DNA of 64,000 nucleotides from Mycobacterium sp. GA-1285 (GTDB lineage Bacteria > Actinomycetota > Actinomycetes > Mycobacteriales > Mycobacteriaceae), in contig NZ_LQIS01000023.1 in the NCBI RefSeq assembly GCF_001499905.1, positions 1 through 64,000 of the forward strand, given 5' to 3'. Below are positions 35,493 to 45,994 of the stretch, one piece after another (the stretch's first letter is position 1; each line of letters opens with the position of its first letter). The translations under genes and the position numbers were made by a program. The notes under the pieces were generated by a model. The model ran no database searches. It was not told the DNA's origin and saw nothing but the letters and a program-made list of their open reading frames with translations.

Positions 35493-37088
35493 GTGGCCAG
35501 TGCAATCGGCGGACAGCCAGTCCGGCGCGGCGTCGGTCGCACGGCGGCCGCACTCGCAGTGCTGGCTGCCATGCTGTCCGGCTGCGCCGAGGGCGAGACC
35601 GCCGCGGTGGATCTTCCCGCCGACCCCGGAGTTGCCCGAACCACAGCAGGCGCGGTGCGCGGGACCGTCGCCGACGATCACCGTTACTTCGCTGGAATCC
35701 CTTACGCCGCACCGCCTCTCGGCCCGTTGCGCTGGCAACCGCCCGCACCGGTCGCGCCGTGGACGGGATTCCGCGACGCGACCCGCCCCGGTGCGCGGTG
35801 CATCCAGGACACCAGCTCCGACGTCGACCGACGCCCGCCCAGCGAAGACTGCCTGACCCTCAACGTCTGGACTCCGCCGCCGTCGGACGAGCCGCTGCCG
35901 GTGATGGTGTGGATCCACGGCGGGAGCTTTCTGAACGGCAGCGGCGACGTCTATCCCGCGCGGCGGCTGGCCGGCCACGGCGTCGTCGTCGTCACGATCA
36001 ACTACCGCCTCGGGGCGCTCGGCTTCCTCGCCCATCCCGCCCTCGGTTCCGGTGGCGACGTCGGCAATTACGGCCTCGCCGACCAGCAGGCCGCGCTGCG
36101 ATGGGTTCACGACAACATCTCCGGATTCGGCGGGGATCCGGACAGGGTCACGATCGCAGGAGAATCGGCCGGCGGGATGGCCGTCTGCGACCACCTCGTC
36201 GCGCCCGGGTCCCGGGGTCTGTTCAGCGCGGCGATCATCCAGAGCGCGCCATGTCGGGCGCAGCACGACCTGCGAGCCGCCCGGGAGGCCAGTGTCTCGT
36301 ACGCAGCCGATGTCGGATGCGCGGATCCACGCGTCGCCGCGGACTGTCTACGGTCTCTGCCCGCCGACCGGTTCCGTGCCCCGTTGACGTACGCCCGGTT
36401 CGGGACCGAACGCGTGAGTGGTCCGGTTGCCGGCACCGAGTCGCTACCCGAGGACTCGTTCACCGCGATCACCGACGGCAAGGCTGCCCGAGTGCCGGTG
36501 ATGATCGGCACAACGCAAGACGAATTCACGCTGTTCGCGGCGCTGCAGGCGTTGCGCGGGCGATCATTCGATGCCGGCGGCTACCCGGAATTGCTGGCCG
36601 AGGTGTTCGGGCCGCACGGGGCCGCCGTGGCGGCGCGGTATCCGCCCGAACGGTACGGCGGAAGCGTCGCGCTGGCGTATTCGGCGGCGGTGACGTCCGC
36701 CGACTTCGCCTGCGTCGCCGACCGGATGGCCGACGCGCTCACCGACCAGCCGGTCTATGCCTACGAGTTCGGGGACCGCGACGCGCCGGCACCCGAACCG
36801 TTGCGCGAAGCGCCGTTCCCGGTCGGGGCGGCGCATTCCTTGGAGTTGCGCTACCTGTTCGACGTCGGCGGAGCGCCACCGCTGCAACCCGCACAACGAC
36901 GGTTGTCCGACGAAATGGTCGACTACTGGGCGCGGTTCGTCGCGACCGGATCGCCAGGTCCCGACTGGCCGCAGCTGACCAGTGGTCCAGCGGGTGAGCG
37001 GATGTGGCTGGAACCGGACGGCAACCGCGTCGTCACCGACTTCGAACACAAACATCAGTGTGCGTTCTGGGCCGGCCTCCGAACCTGA
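35493..37088 (+). CDS. Type B carboxylesterase, lipoprotein
   Basis: 531 residues. The signal sequence ends in a lipobox LSGC (Cys near residue 31). The carboxylesterase core has YFAGIPYAAPPLGPLRW, EDCLTLNVWTP, the oxyanion loop WIHGGSF, the nucleophile GESAGGMA, and a late His region AAHSLELRYLF. Such enzymes cleave ester bonds in lipids or drugs; here at the outer face of the membrane. GTG start with a weak site. It is followed by the S10 leader and belongs to no clear operon. Confidence 0.87.
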   Translation: MASAIGGQPVRRGVGRTAAALAVLAAMLSGCAEGETAAVDLPADPGVARTTAGAVRGTVADDHRYFAGIPYAAPPLGPLRWQPPAPVAPWTGFRDATRPGARCIQDTSSDVDRRPPSEDCLTLNVWTPPPSDEPLPVMVWIHGGSFLNGSGDVYPARRLAGHGVVVVTINYRLGALGFLAHPALGSGGDVGNYGLADQQAALRWVHDNISGFGGDPDRVTIAGESAGGMAVCDHLVAPGSRGLFSAAIIQSAPCRAQHDLRAAREASVSYAADVGCADPRVAADCLRSLPADRFRAPLTYARFGTERVSGPVAGTESLPEDSFTAITDGKAARVPVMIGTTQDEFTLFAALQALRGRSFDAGGYPELLAEVFGPHGAAVAARYPPERYGGSVALAYSAAVTSADFACVADRMADALTDQPVYAYEFGDRDAPAPEPLREAPFPVGAAHSLELRYLFDVGGAPPLQPAQRRLSDEMVDYWARFVATGSPGPDWPQLTSGPAGERMWLEPDGNRVVTDFEHKHQCAFWAGLRT

Positions 37089-37456
37089 GCCGGGCAACCG
37101 GGTATCCCGTGGCCAGGGATTTGGAGCGCGCCGTTTTCTAGGGCATACTGTTCGGGTTGCCTTGAGCCGGGGCGGTGCCTGTCTGGACCGAATGGCCGGG
37201 GCAAACGACCGGCGCCCAACCGGGCGCATCCGGTGCCAATCTCGATCGCGAAGATTTCGGAGCGGACGAGTGCGTGTGCGGGCGACACACCCGACCGCGG
37301 GGACCGGTGGACCACAGACAGAAGAACAGCGGCGGCATAGCAGCGCAAGAGCTGAATCGCCGGCTCCGCCGGCGGGCTGTATTGCCGGTTCGGCCGGCGA
37401 AGTGCCGGTGAGGCGCGGCCCGATCCGGGGCCCAGTATGAGTGAGGTAGGAGAAGC
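37089..37456 (+). promoter_or_regulatory. S10 operon promoter and about 300-base leader
   Basis: A 368-base gap with no gene. A sigma-A promoter is visible: TTGGAG at 37121-37126, a 17-base spacer and CATACT at 37144-37149, then GGTTGCCTTGAGC from 37155, near the expected start point. At 37282-37302 is the 21-base element shared with the rpsL leader. Two perfect hairpins follow, CGCCGG-CTCCG-CCGGCG at 37358-37374 and GCCGG-TTCGG-CCGGC at 37384-37398. The ribosome binding site before rpsJ is GTAGGAGAAGC. The leader may carry ribosomal-protein feedback control, which is unproven here. Confidence 0.65.
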
Positions 37457-37762
37457 GTGGCGGGACAGAAGATCCGCATCAGGCTCAAGGCCTACGACCA
37501 CGAGGCGATTGACGCCTCGGCGCGCAAGATCGTGGAAACGGTCACCAGAACCGGCGCCAGCGTGGTTGGTCCTGTGCCGCTGCCGACCGAGAAGAACGTG
37601 TACTGCGTCATCCGCTCCCCGCACAAGTACAAGGACTCGCGGGAGCACTTCGAGATGCGCACCCACAAGCGGCTGATCGACATCCTCGACCCGACGCCGA
37701 AGACCGTTGACGCCCTCATGCGCATCGATCTGCCGGCCAGCGTCGACGTCAACATCCAGTAG
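37457..37762 (+). CDS. rpsJ: 30S ribosomal protein S10
   Basis: 101 residues, full length; also the NusE transcription antitermination factor. Motifs include [20 protein letters not shown] and [23 protein letters not shown] start after TAGGAG. First gene of the S10 operon (rpsJ to rpsQ). Confidence 0.98.
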
Positions 37763-37776
37763 GAGACATCCAGAAC

Positions 37777-38430
37777 ATGGCTAGAAGAGGCATTCTGGGC
37801 ACCAAGCTGGGCATGACGCAGGTGTTCGACGAGAACAACCGGGTCGTGCCGGTGACGGTCGTCAAGGCCGGGCCCAATGTGGTGACGCGCATCCGTACGC
37901 CGGAGCGCGACGGCTACAGCGCGGTGCAGTTGGCCTATGGCGAGATCAGCCCGCGCAAGGTCAACAAGCCTGTCACGGGCCAGTATTCGGCGGCTGGGGT
38001 CAACCCGCGTCGGCACCTGGCCGAGCTGCGGCTCGACGATGAGTCCGCCGCCGCCGAGTACGAGATCGGGCAGGAGCTGACCGCCGAGATCTTCGCCGAC
38101 GGCACCTACGTGGACGTGACCGGCACCAGCAAGGGCAAGGGTTTCGCCGGCACGATGAAGCGGCACGGCTTCCGCGGTCAGGGCGCCAGCCACGGCGCAC
38201 AGGCTGTGCATCGCCGCCCCGGCTCCATCGGTGGCTGCGCCACGCCCGGCCGGGTGTTCAAGGGCACGCGCATGTCGGGCCGCATGGGCAACGACCGCGT
38301 GACGACCCAGAATCTGTTGGTACACAAGGTCGATGCCGAAAACGGCGTGCTGTTGATCAAGGGTGCCATCCCCGGCCGCAACGGCGGGCTCGTGATGGTC
38401 CGCAGCGCAATCAAGCGAGGCGAGAAGTAA
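37777..38430 (+). CDS. rplC: 50S ribosomal protein L3
   Basis: 217 residues. [20 protein letters not shown] at the N-terminus and the long loop [20 protein letters not shown] near the peptidyl transferase centre are family hallmarks. Start 14 bases after rpsJ with TAGGAGAC. Its TAA overlaps the rplD ATG by one base. Confidence 0.98.
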   Translation: MARRGILGTKLGMTQVFDENNRVVPVTVVKAGPNVVTRIRTPERDGYSAVQLAYGEISPRKVNKPVTGQYSAAGVNPRRHLAELRLDDESAAAEYEIGQELTAEIFADGTYVDVTGTSKGKGFAGTMKRHGFRGQGASHGAQAVHRRPGSIGGCATPGRVFKGTRMSGRMGNDRVTTQNLLVHKVDAENGVLLIKGAIPGRNGGLVMVRSAIKRGEK

Positions 38431-39098
38431 TGACTCTCAAAGTTGATGTCCACACCCCGGCGGGTGCGAAGGACGGCTCCGTCGAGCTGCCCGCCGAGCT
38501 GTTCGACGTCGAGGCGAACATCGCGTTGATGCATCAGGTGGTGACGGCGCAGCTGGCCGCGGCGCGGCAGGGCACGCACTCGACCAAGACCCGCGGTGAG
38601 GTCCGCGGCGGCGGCAAGAAGCCGTACCGGCAGAAGGGCACTGGCCGCGCGCGCCAGGGGTCGATCCGGGCGCCGCAGTTCACCGGTGGTGGCACCGTCC
38701 ACGGCCCCAAGCCGCGCGACTACAGCGAGCGGACTCCGAAGAAGATGATCCGGGCCGCTCTGCGAGGTGCGCTGTCCGACCGGGCACGCAATGACCGGAT
38801 CCACGCCGTCACCGAGCTCGTCGAGGGCCAGACTCCGTCGACCAAGAGCGCCAAGGCGTTCCTGGCCACGCTCGTCGGCGACCGCAAGCTCGAGACGAAC
38901 AAGGTGCTCGTGGTGATCGGCCGCGCCGACGAGGTCGGCGCCAGAAGCGTGCGCAATCTCCCGGGCGTGCACGTGCTTTCGCCCGACCAGCTCAACACCT
39001 ACGACGTGCTGAACGCTGACGACGTGATCTTCAGCGTGGAGGCGCTCAACGCCTACATCAGCGCCAACCAGACTGCGAAAGAGGAGGTGTCGGCCTGA
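38430..39098 (+). CDS. rplD: 50S ribosomal protein L4
   Basis: 222 residues. The exit-tunnel loop contains [20 protein letters not shown] and [15 protein letters not shown]. In E. coli L4 also represses the S10 operon; whether that happens in mycobacteria is not known. Overlaps both neighbours by one base. Confidence 0.98.
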   Translation: MTLKVDVHTPAGAKDGSVELPAELFDVEANIALMHQVVTAQLAAARQGTHSTKTRGEVRGGGKKPYRQKGTGRARQGSIRAPQFTGGGTVHGPKPRDYSERTPKKMIRAALRGALSDRARNDRIHAVTELVEGQTPSTKSAKAFLATLVGDRKLETNKVLVVIGRADEVGARSVRNLPGVHVLSPDQLNTYDVLNADDVIFSVEALNAYISANQTAKEEVSA

Positions 39099-39400
39099 TG
39101 GCGACCGTCACTGACCCCCGCGACATCATCCTGTCGCCGGTCATCTCCGAGAAGTCGTACGGGCTGATCGAGGACAACGTGTACACGTTCATCGTGCACC
39201 CCGACTCGAACAAGACACAGATCAAGATCGCCATCGAGAAGATCTTCGGCGTCAAGGTCGACTCGGTGAACACGGCCAACCGGCAGGGCAAGCGCAAGCG
39301 CACCCGCACCGGATACGGGAAGCGCAAGAACACCAAGCGCGCCATCGTCACGTTGGCTGCGGGTAGCAAGCCCATCGACCTGTTCGGAGCACCGGCTTGA
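39098..39400 (+). CDS. rplW: 50S ribosomal protein L23
   Basis: 100 residues. [18 protein letters not shown] and [19 protein letters not shown] identify L23, which lies at the tunnel exit and docks trigger factor and the signal recognition particle. Start overlaps the rplD TGA. The 38 bases before rplB carry its weak ribosome binding site. Confidence 0.98.
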   Translation: MATVTDPRDIILSPVISEKSYGLIEDNVYTFIVHPDSNKTQIKIAIEKIFGVKVDSVNTANRQGKRKRTRTGYGKRKNTKRAIVTLAAGSKPIDLFGAPA

Positions 39401-39438
39401 TCTCGTCAGGCCGGCGACGAAGGAAGACCTAGAGAATC

Positions 39439-40275
39439 ATGGCAATTCGCAAGTACAAGCCGACGACCCCCGGTCGTCGCGGTGCCAGCGTCTCCGACTT
39501 CGCTGAGATCACCCGCGACCATCCGGAGAAGTCGCTCGTTCGACCGCTGCATGGCAAGGGTGGCCGAAACGCGCACGGCCGCATCACGACTCGGCACAAA
39601 GGCGGCGGACACAAACGCGCCTACCGGGTGATCGACTTCCGTCGCAACGACAAGGACGGCGTCAACGCCAAGGTCGCGCACATCGAGTACGACCCGAACC
39701 GCACCGCGAACATCGCACTGCTGCACTACTTCGACGGGGAGAAGCGCTACATCATCGCCCCCGAAGGCATCAAGCAGGGCACCATCATCGAGTCGGGTCC
39801 CAACGCCGACATCAAACCGGGCAACAACCTCCCGCTGCGCAACATCCCCGCCGGCACGTTGGTGCATGCGGTGGAACTGCGACCCGGTGGGGGCGCCAAG
39901 CTCGCACGCTCGGCCGGCTCCAGCATTCAGCTGCTGGGCAAGGAAGGCAGCTACGCGTCGCTGCGTATGCCGTCGGGTGAGATCCGTCGCGTCGACGTGC
40001 GCTGCCGGGCCACCGTCGGCGAGGTGGGCAACGCCGAGCAGGCGAACATCAACTGGGGCAAGGCCGGCCGCATGCGGTGGAAGGGCAAGCGCCCCACCGT
40101 CCGTGGCGTCGTGATGAACCCGGTCGACCACCCGCACGGCGGTGGTGAGGGTAAGACCTCCGGTGGTCGTCACCCGGTGAGCCCCTGGGGCAAGCCCGAG
40201 GGCCGCACCCGCAAGCCGAACAAAGCGAGCAACAAGCTCATCGTCCGTCGCCGGCGCACCGGCAAGAAGCGCTGA
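39439..40275 (+). CDS. rplB: 50S ribosomal protein L2
   Basis: 278 residues, full length, an essential peptidyl transferase protein. [20 protein letters not shown] and the C-terminal [20 protein letters not shown], with the conserved His of the HPHGGG loop, are intact. Followed after 21 bases by rpsS. Confidence 0.98.
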   Translation: MAIRKYKPTTPGRRGASVSDFAEITRDHPEKSLVRPLHGKGGRNAHGRITTRHKGGGHKRAYRVIDFRRNDKDGVNAKVAHIEYDPNRTANIALLHYFDGEKRYIIAPEGIKQGTIIESGPNADIKPGNNLPLRNIPAGTLVHAVELRPGGGAKLARSAGSSIQLLGKEGSYASLRMPSGEIRRVDVRCRATVGEVGNAEQANINWGKAGRMRWKGKRPTVRGVVMNPVDHPHGGGEGKTSGGRHPVSPWGKPEGRTRKPNKASNKLIVRRRRTGKKR

Positions 40276-40296
40276 GAGTAGGCAGGTACAAGGAAT

Positions 40297-40577
40297 ATGC
40301 CACGCAGCCTGAAGAAGGGTCCGTTCGTCGACGACCATCTGTTGAAGAAGGTCGACGCGCAGAACGAGAAGAACACCAAACAGGTCATCAAGACCTGGTC
40401 GCGTCGGTCGACCATCATCCCCGACTTCATCGGGCACACCTTCGCGGTCCATGACGGCCGCAAGCATGTCCCGGTGTTCGTCACCGAGGCGATGGTCGGG
40501 CACAAGCTCGGCGAGTTCGCCCCCACCCGCACCTTCAAGGGTCACATCAAGGATGACCGGAAGGCGAAGAGGCGCTA

Positions 40578-40578
<1 letters not shown>
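40297..40578 (+). CDS. rpsS: 30S ribosomal protein S19
   Basis: 93 residues. [19 protein letters not shown] and [20 protein letters not shown] are family signatures; S19 lies in the 30S head next to S13. ATG after GGTACAAGGAAT. One-base TAATG overlap with rplV. Confidence 0.98.
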
Positions 40579-42091
<1,513 letters not shown>

Positions 42092-42094
42092 ATC

Positions 42095-42511
42095 ATGTTG
42101 ATTCCCCGCAAGGTCAAGCACCGTAAGCAACACCACCCGAGGCAGCGCGGCATCGCCAGCGGCGGCACGACGGTGAGCTTCGGTGACTACGGCATCCAGG
42201 CGCTCGAGCACGCCTACATCACCAACCGGCAGATCGAGTCCGCTCGTATCGCGATCAACCGGCACATCAAGCGTGGCGGCAAGGTGTGGATCAACATCTT
42301 TCCGGACCGCCCGCTGACCAAGAAGCCGGCCGAGACCCGTATGGGTTCCGGTAAGGGTTCGCCGGAATGGTGGGTGGCGAACGTCAAGCCGGGTCGCGTG
42401 CTCTTCGAGTTGAGCTATCCCGACGAGGCGACCGCTCGGGCCGCGCTGACCCGTGCGATCCACAAGCTGCCGATCAAGGCACGCATCGTTACCCGAGAGG
42501 AGCACTTCTGA
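42095..42511 (+). CDS. rplP: 50S ribosomal protein L16
   Basis: 138 residues. [19 protein letters not shown] and [20 protein letters not shown] are family hallmarks; L16 contacts tRNA at the A site. Four bases after rpsC; one-base TGATG overlap with rpmC. Confidence 0.98.
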   Translation: MLIPRKVKHRKQHHPRQRGIASGGTTVSFGDYGIQALEHAYITNRQIESARIAINRHIKRGGKVWINIFPDRPLTKKPAETRMGSGKGSPEWWVANVKPGRVLFELSYPDEATARAALTRAIHKLPIKARIVTREEHF

Positions 42512-42744
42512 TGGCAGTGGGAGTGACGCCGGGCGAACTGCGCGAGCTGACCGACGACGAATTGAAGGACCGGCTGCGCGAGTCCAAGGAAGAATTGTTC
42601 AACCTGCGCTTCCAGATGGCGACCGGTCAGTTGTCGAACAACCGCCGGCTTCGCACGGTGCGTCAGGAAATCGCGCGCGTGTACACCGTGCTGCGCGAAC
42701 GTGAGTTGGGTCTGGCCTCCGGACCCGTGGGTGAGGATTCGTAA
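42511..42744 (+). CDS. rpmC: 50S ribosomal protein L29
   Basis: 77 residues, two-helix protein at the tunnel exit. [20 protein letters not shown] and [20 protein letters not shown] are the L29 signature. The start overlaps the rplP TGA and the end overlaps the rpsQ ATG. A short C-terminal extension ([11 protein letters not shown]) is typical of mycobacteria. Confidence 0.96.
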   Translation: MAVGVTPGELRELTDDELKDRLRESKEELFNLRFQMATGQLSNNRRLRTVRQEIARVYTVLRERELGLASGPVGEDS

Positions 42745-43052
42745 TGGCTGGAAAACAAGAGCAGACAAAGGGACCCAAGTACACCCCGCGCACCGAAGAG
42801 CAGCGTGGCCGCCGCAAGACGGCCATCGGGTACGTGGTTTCGGACAAGATGCAGAAGACCATCGTGGTCGAGTTGGAAGATCGTAAGAGCCACCCGCTAT
42901 ACGGCAAGATCATCCGCACCACCAAGAAGGTCAAGGCACACGATGAGAACGACATCGCGGGCATCGGCGACCGGGTGTCGCTGATGGAGACGCGTCCGCT
43001 GTCGGCGACCAAGCGCTGGCGGCTCGTCGAGATCCTCGAAAAGGCCAAATAG
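42744..43052 (+). CDS. rpsQ: 30S ribosomal protein S17
   Basis: 102 residues. The OB-fold core has [20 protein letters not shown] and [20 protein letters not shown]. The first 20 residues are a charged extension common in actinobacteria. Last gene of the S10 operon, followed 15 bases later by a strong terminator. Confidence 0.97.
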   Translation: MAGKQEQTKGPKYTPRTEEQRGRRKTAIGYVVSDKMQKTIVVELEDRKSHPLYGKIIRTTKKVKAHDENDIAGIGDRVSLMETRPLSATKRWRLVEILEKAK

Positions 43053-43067
43053 GCTCCTCCACAAGAG

Positions 43068-43101
43068 AAACCCCCGAACACACGATATGCCGGGGGTTTT
43101 T
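43068..43101 (+). terminator. Terminator between rpsQ and the convergent glycosyltransferase gene
   Basis: AAACCCCCG at 43068 pairs with CGGGGGTTT from 43091, followed by more T. The A-rich left side makes it usable from both strands, ending the S10 operon and the minus-strand gene whose stop is at 43113. Confidence 0.88.
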
Positions 43102-43112
43102 CTGTCGGGAGC

Positions 43113-44645
43113 TCAGTCTTCGGCGGGCCGCAGCACCGCCAGCACCGTCAGGATCAAGATCTTGAGATCGAGTAGCAACGACCAGTTGTCGATGTAGTAG
43201 TTGTCCCATTCGGCCCGGTCGGCGATCGACGTCTGGCCCCGGAATCCGTGCACCTGAGCCCAGCCGGTCATGCCGGCCTTCACCCGGTGGCGCTGCCCGT
43301 ATCGACGCACGTGCATCTCGAACAGTTCGACGAACTCCGGCCTTTCCGGACGGGGGCCGACCAGGCTCATCTCCCCGCGTAGCACGTTGACGAGTTGAGG
43401 CAGCTCATCGAGCGATACCTTGCGCATGATGCGGCCTATCCGAGTGCGTCGATCGTCGCCCTCGACTCCGCCGGGTGCTGTGCCCTCGTCCAACTCGAAG
43501 TCCTCGCTGGGGGACTCGGGGATGCGCATGGTGCGGAACTTCAAACAGCCGAAGACCTTTCCGTCGCGTCCGATCCGCGGTTGAGAGAACAGGATCGGAC
43601 CCGGCGAACTGAACTTCACCGCCAGAGCGAGTACGAGCAGCAACGGCGAAATGAGCACCAGCCCGATCAGCGCAGCGACGCGGTCGACGCCATGTTTGAC
43701 GGCGAATTGCCAGCCTCTCGGGTTGACCCGGTTCAGCACCATGAGCGGTACGCCGCCCATGTGCTCGATCCGGGTGCCGGTGCCCACCGCGTCCATCAGC
43801 CGCGGCACCACGCGAACCCGCAGCCCGAGTTCCTGCGCCAGCTGCGCAGTGCGAGACAGCTGTTCGTCAGGCAACGTCGACGGAGCGATGATGAGTTCCT
43901 CAGCCCGCGTGGCGCGCGCGGCGGTCTCGAGGTCGTTCGTGCCGCCCAGGTACGGGACGTCGAACATCTCCACGTCTTTCGGCCGCATATCGTCCAGCAC
44001 ACCGACCGGCCACATGCCGTAGTCGCGGATCTCACGCATGCGGGAGATGAGTTGATGGGCAACCGGGTCAGACCCGACCACAAGCGCCGGCCTGCCGATG
44101 CGGAGCTTGCGCCGCAGCCAACGGTTCACCAATGACCTGGACAGGCGGACCGTGGGTATGAGAATGGCCGCGCACACCCCGATCTTCAGGACGACCTCGC
44201 TCGGGCGGACGTATTCGGTGAGGATCTCTCCGACCGGGAGACGAGGCACCAGGAGCACCATGAGGGTCAACGTCGCGAGAGCTGCCACTGCGATCGACGT
44301 CGCCACCGGCTCGAACTGGTCCAGGAAACCCTCGTTGAGCTTCTGCCGATACATCGACCGGGTGGCCATCACTATCAGCAGCATCGGGACGAAGAGCCAC
44401 GAGAACAACGCGATGTTACGGGCATCCTCCATGTCGTCGGGAATCCACCAGTGGGCCAGTGCCACCGCGGCCGCCGCCAGGATGGCGTCGATCGCCACGG
44501 TGATCACCGAATACCACGGATCGACGCGGAGGACTTCGACCCAGCGCGGCGTCGGCTCTGGGGTCGGAGCCGACACGACCTTCAACCGCGGAACCGTCGG
44601 ACGGCTACTAGGCGCCTGCTCCGAGGCATCCGCCTTTAGCTGCAT
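43113..44645 (-). CDS. Exopolysaccharide polyprenyl glycosylphosphotransferase
   Basis: 510 residues. Four or five N-terminal transmembrane helices (residues about 45-200) precede a CoA-binding-like nucleotide domain (RPALVVGSDPVAHQLISRMR). A C-terminal bacterial sugar transferase domain follows, with a further helix, SQPRIGRDGKVFGCLKFRTM, ISLDELPQL-type KVSLDELPQLVNVLRGEMSL, and VGPRPERPEF. This WcaJ/CpsE-type enzyme moves a sugar-1-phosphate onto undecaprenyl or decaprenyl phosphate to begin a surface glycan. No other glycan genes are nearby. It separates the S10 operon from the sulfatase and spc operon. Confidence 0.88.
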   Translation of the reverse strand: MQLKADASEQAPSSRPTVPRLKVVSAPTPEPTPRWVEVLRVDPWYSVITVAIDAILAAAAVALAHWWIPDDMEDARNIALFSWLFVPMLLIVMATRSMYRQKLNEGFLDQFEPVATSIAVAALATLTLMVLLVPRLPVGEILTEYVRPSEVVLKIGVCAAILIPTVRLSRSLVNRWLRRKLRIGRPALVVGSDPVAHQLISRMREIRDYGMWPVGVLDDMRPKDVEMFDVPYLGGTNDLETAARATRAEELIIAPSTLPDEQLSRTAQLAQELGLRVRVVPRLMDAVGTGTRIEHMGGVPLMVLNRVNPRGWQFAVKHGVDRVAALIGLVLISPLLLVLALAVKFSSPGPILFSQPRIGRDGKVFGCLKFRTMRIPESPSEDFELDEGTAPGGVEGDDRRTRIGRIMRKVSLDELPQLVNVLRGEMSLVGPRPERPEFVELFEMHVRRYGQRHRVKAGMTGWAQVHGFRGQTSIADRAEWDNYYIDNWSLLLDLKILILTVLAVLRPAED

Positions 44646-44784
44646 TTATCACTCTCTCGGACGGAACTGGCAACTATGCTAGAGGCACTGTACCCACCCC
44701 GACGCCAAACCACGCAGCCGTATCGACGGTCGAGAAATGCGCACTCCGCGTCATGCGGACTTCGGGTTAGCCGAAGATTCGCGC

Positions 44785-45501
44785 TCACGCGCTTGAAGTG
44801 GGATGGGGAGCGAATATCCGCTCCACCACGAGTTGCGCCAGATCGCTCAAGATCTGGACGTGTCCGGTGCTCCACTGCCTTGGCTTGCTATCGGACACAC
44901 ACAGCGTGCCGATGGCGTGGCCGGCATGATCGACCAGCGGTATGCCGAGGTATGCGGCCAGCGCGCCGCCACGGACCATCGGGTGGTTCATGAACACGGG
45001 GTCGGTTCGTGCGTCTTCGATGACCAGGGCGGCTCCGTCGGCAACGGTGTACTGGCAGATGGATTGGTCGAACGGCATCGCCCGTTCCTCGATGGAGAGA
45101 TTTCCCATCCCGGCGGTGCTCTTGTAGAACGTACGGTCGGCGTCGACCAGGGTCACCGCGGCGAACGGGGTGTCCAACGCTTCTGCCGCAGCGAGGGTGA
45201 TCCGGTCGTAGACCGGTTCTGGAGGCGAGTCGAGCAGTCCGGTGGAATGAAGAGAGCTCAGTCGGTCGGGGTCGGTGGTCACCGCCGACACGTCCGGCAT
45301 GGAATCGCTGTCGAGCACCCCTGTTTCGGACAGGTGGGTGAGCAGTTCCTTCGCCGAGAGCTTGGTGCGCATCTGGTCGCAGACCATCTGTACGCCGACA
45401 GCACGTGCGACGTAGGTGTCCACGTCCGTGCCCGCATTGCGCGCGCACTCTTCGAGCCGGCGGTTGAGCCACTCATCGAAGCGCCGAAACGACCTAGTCA
45501 C
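44785..45501 (-). CDS. GAF domain-containing protein
   Basis: 238 residues. The first 75 form a helical segment (RFDEWLNRRLEECARNAGTD, VQMVCDQMRTKLSAKELLTH). A GAF domain fills the rest (VYDRITLAAAEALDTPFAAV, SICQYTVADGAALVIEDARTDP, YLGIPLVDHAGHAIGTLCVS). The sensor domain stands alone without a kinase or cyclase output. The GTG start at 45501 overlaps the TGA of a small open frame upstream that has no recognised homology. Ligand and role are unknown. Confidence 0.78.
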   Translation of the reverse strand: MTRSFRRFDEWLNRRLEECARNAGTDVDTYVARAVGVQMVCDQMRTKLSAKELLTHLSETGVLDSDSMPDVSAVTTDPDRLSSLHSTGLLDSPPEPVYDRITLAAAEALDTPFAAVTLVDADRTFYKSTAGMGNLSIEERAMPFDQSICQYTVADGAALVIEDARTDPVFMNHPMVRGGALAAYLGIPLVDHAGHAIGTLCVSDSKPRQWSTGHVQILSDLAQLVVERIFAPHPTSSA

Positions 45502-45994
45502 AGGTGCGAACGGTATACGAACTGGCTGGTCCTCGCGTGTGAGTCGAAGATAGAAACACGTGAGCGCATCACCACAACTGCCACGGCTTTGCTCGAAATA
45601 CGCGGCGCACCTTCGGTGAGAGGTCCCGTCACCGGCTGGGCGATTCTGTTGGCGATGCCGTCGAGCAGTTGACTCAACCCGGATCCGAAGTCAAACGGGA
45701 CGTTGCCGGCGCAGTGCTGGCGCTGTCGGTCATCACCAACCGGACTTGGACGCCGGTCATCCATGTGTCATTTCATCCCTTGCAGGACAGCACTTTTGGC
45801 AGGAATGCCCGACCACTTCTAATGGTTGGCCGCTGGAATGGGCGCATGGCTGGGTTGGACGGTTCGTCTCGGGATCACGCGGTGCTGGCTGACCAAGCGA
45901 CCGGCGATGGCGTCGTCGTCGAATCGTCAGCTAACCGACACGTCCCCCGTGTAATCTCCGGGCCAACTGCGACGCGACACCGGACGAGGCGGGC
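45502..45994. other. 493-base gap upstream of the sulfatase gene
   Basis: No convincing gene. A minus-strand frame at 45498-45764 (88 residues) ends in GTGA overlap with the GAF gene but resembles no family I know. Plus-strand frames here change into the sulfatase N-terminus out of frame. TAATCT near 45953 could be a -10 box for the sulfatase. I see no repeats or hairpins of note. Confidence 0.4.

Noticed and set aside
45498-45764. Small 88-residue minus-strand gene coupled to the GAF gene
   Set aside because: It overlaps the GAF start by GTGA, which is suggestive, but shows no family resemblance, no clear start signal and no obvious domain. Left as part of the described gap.
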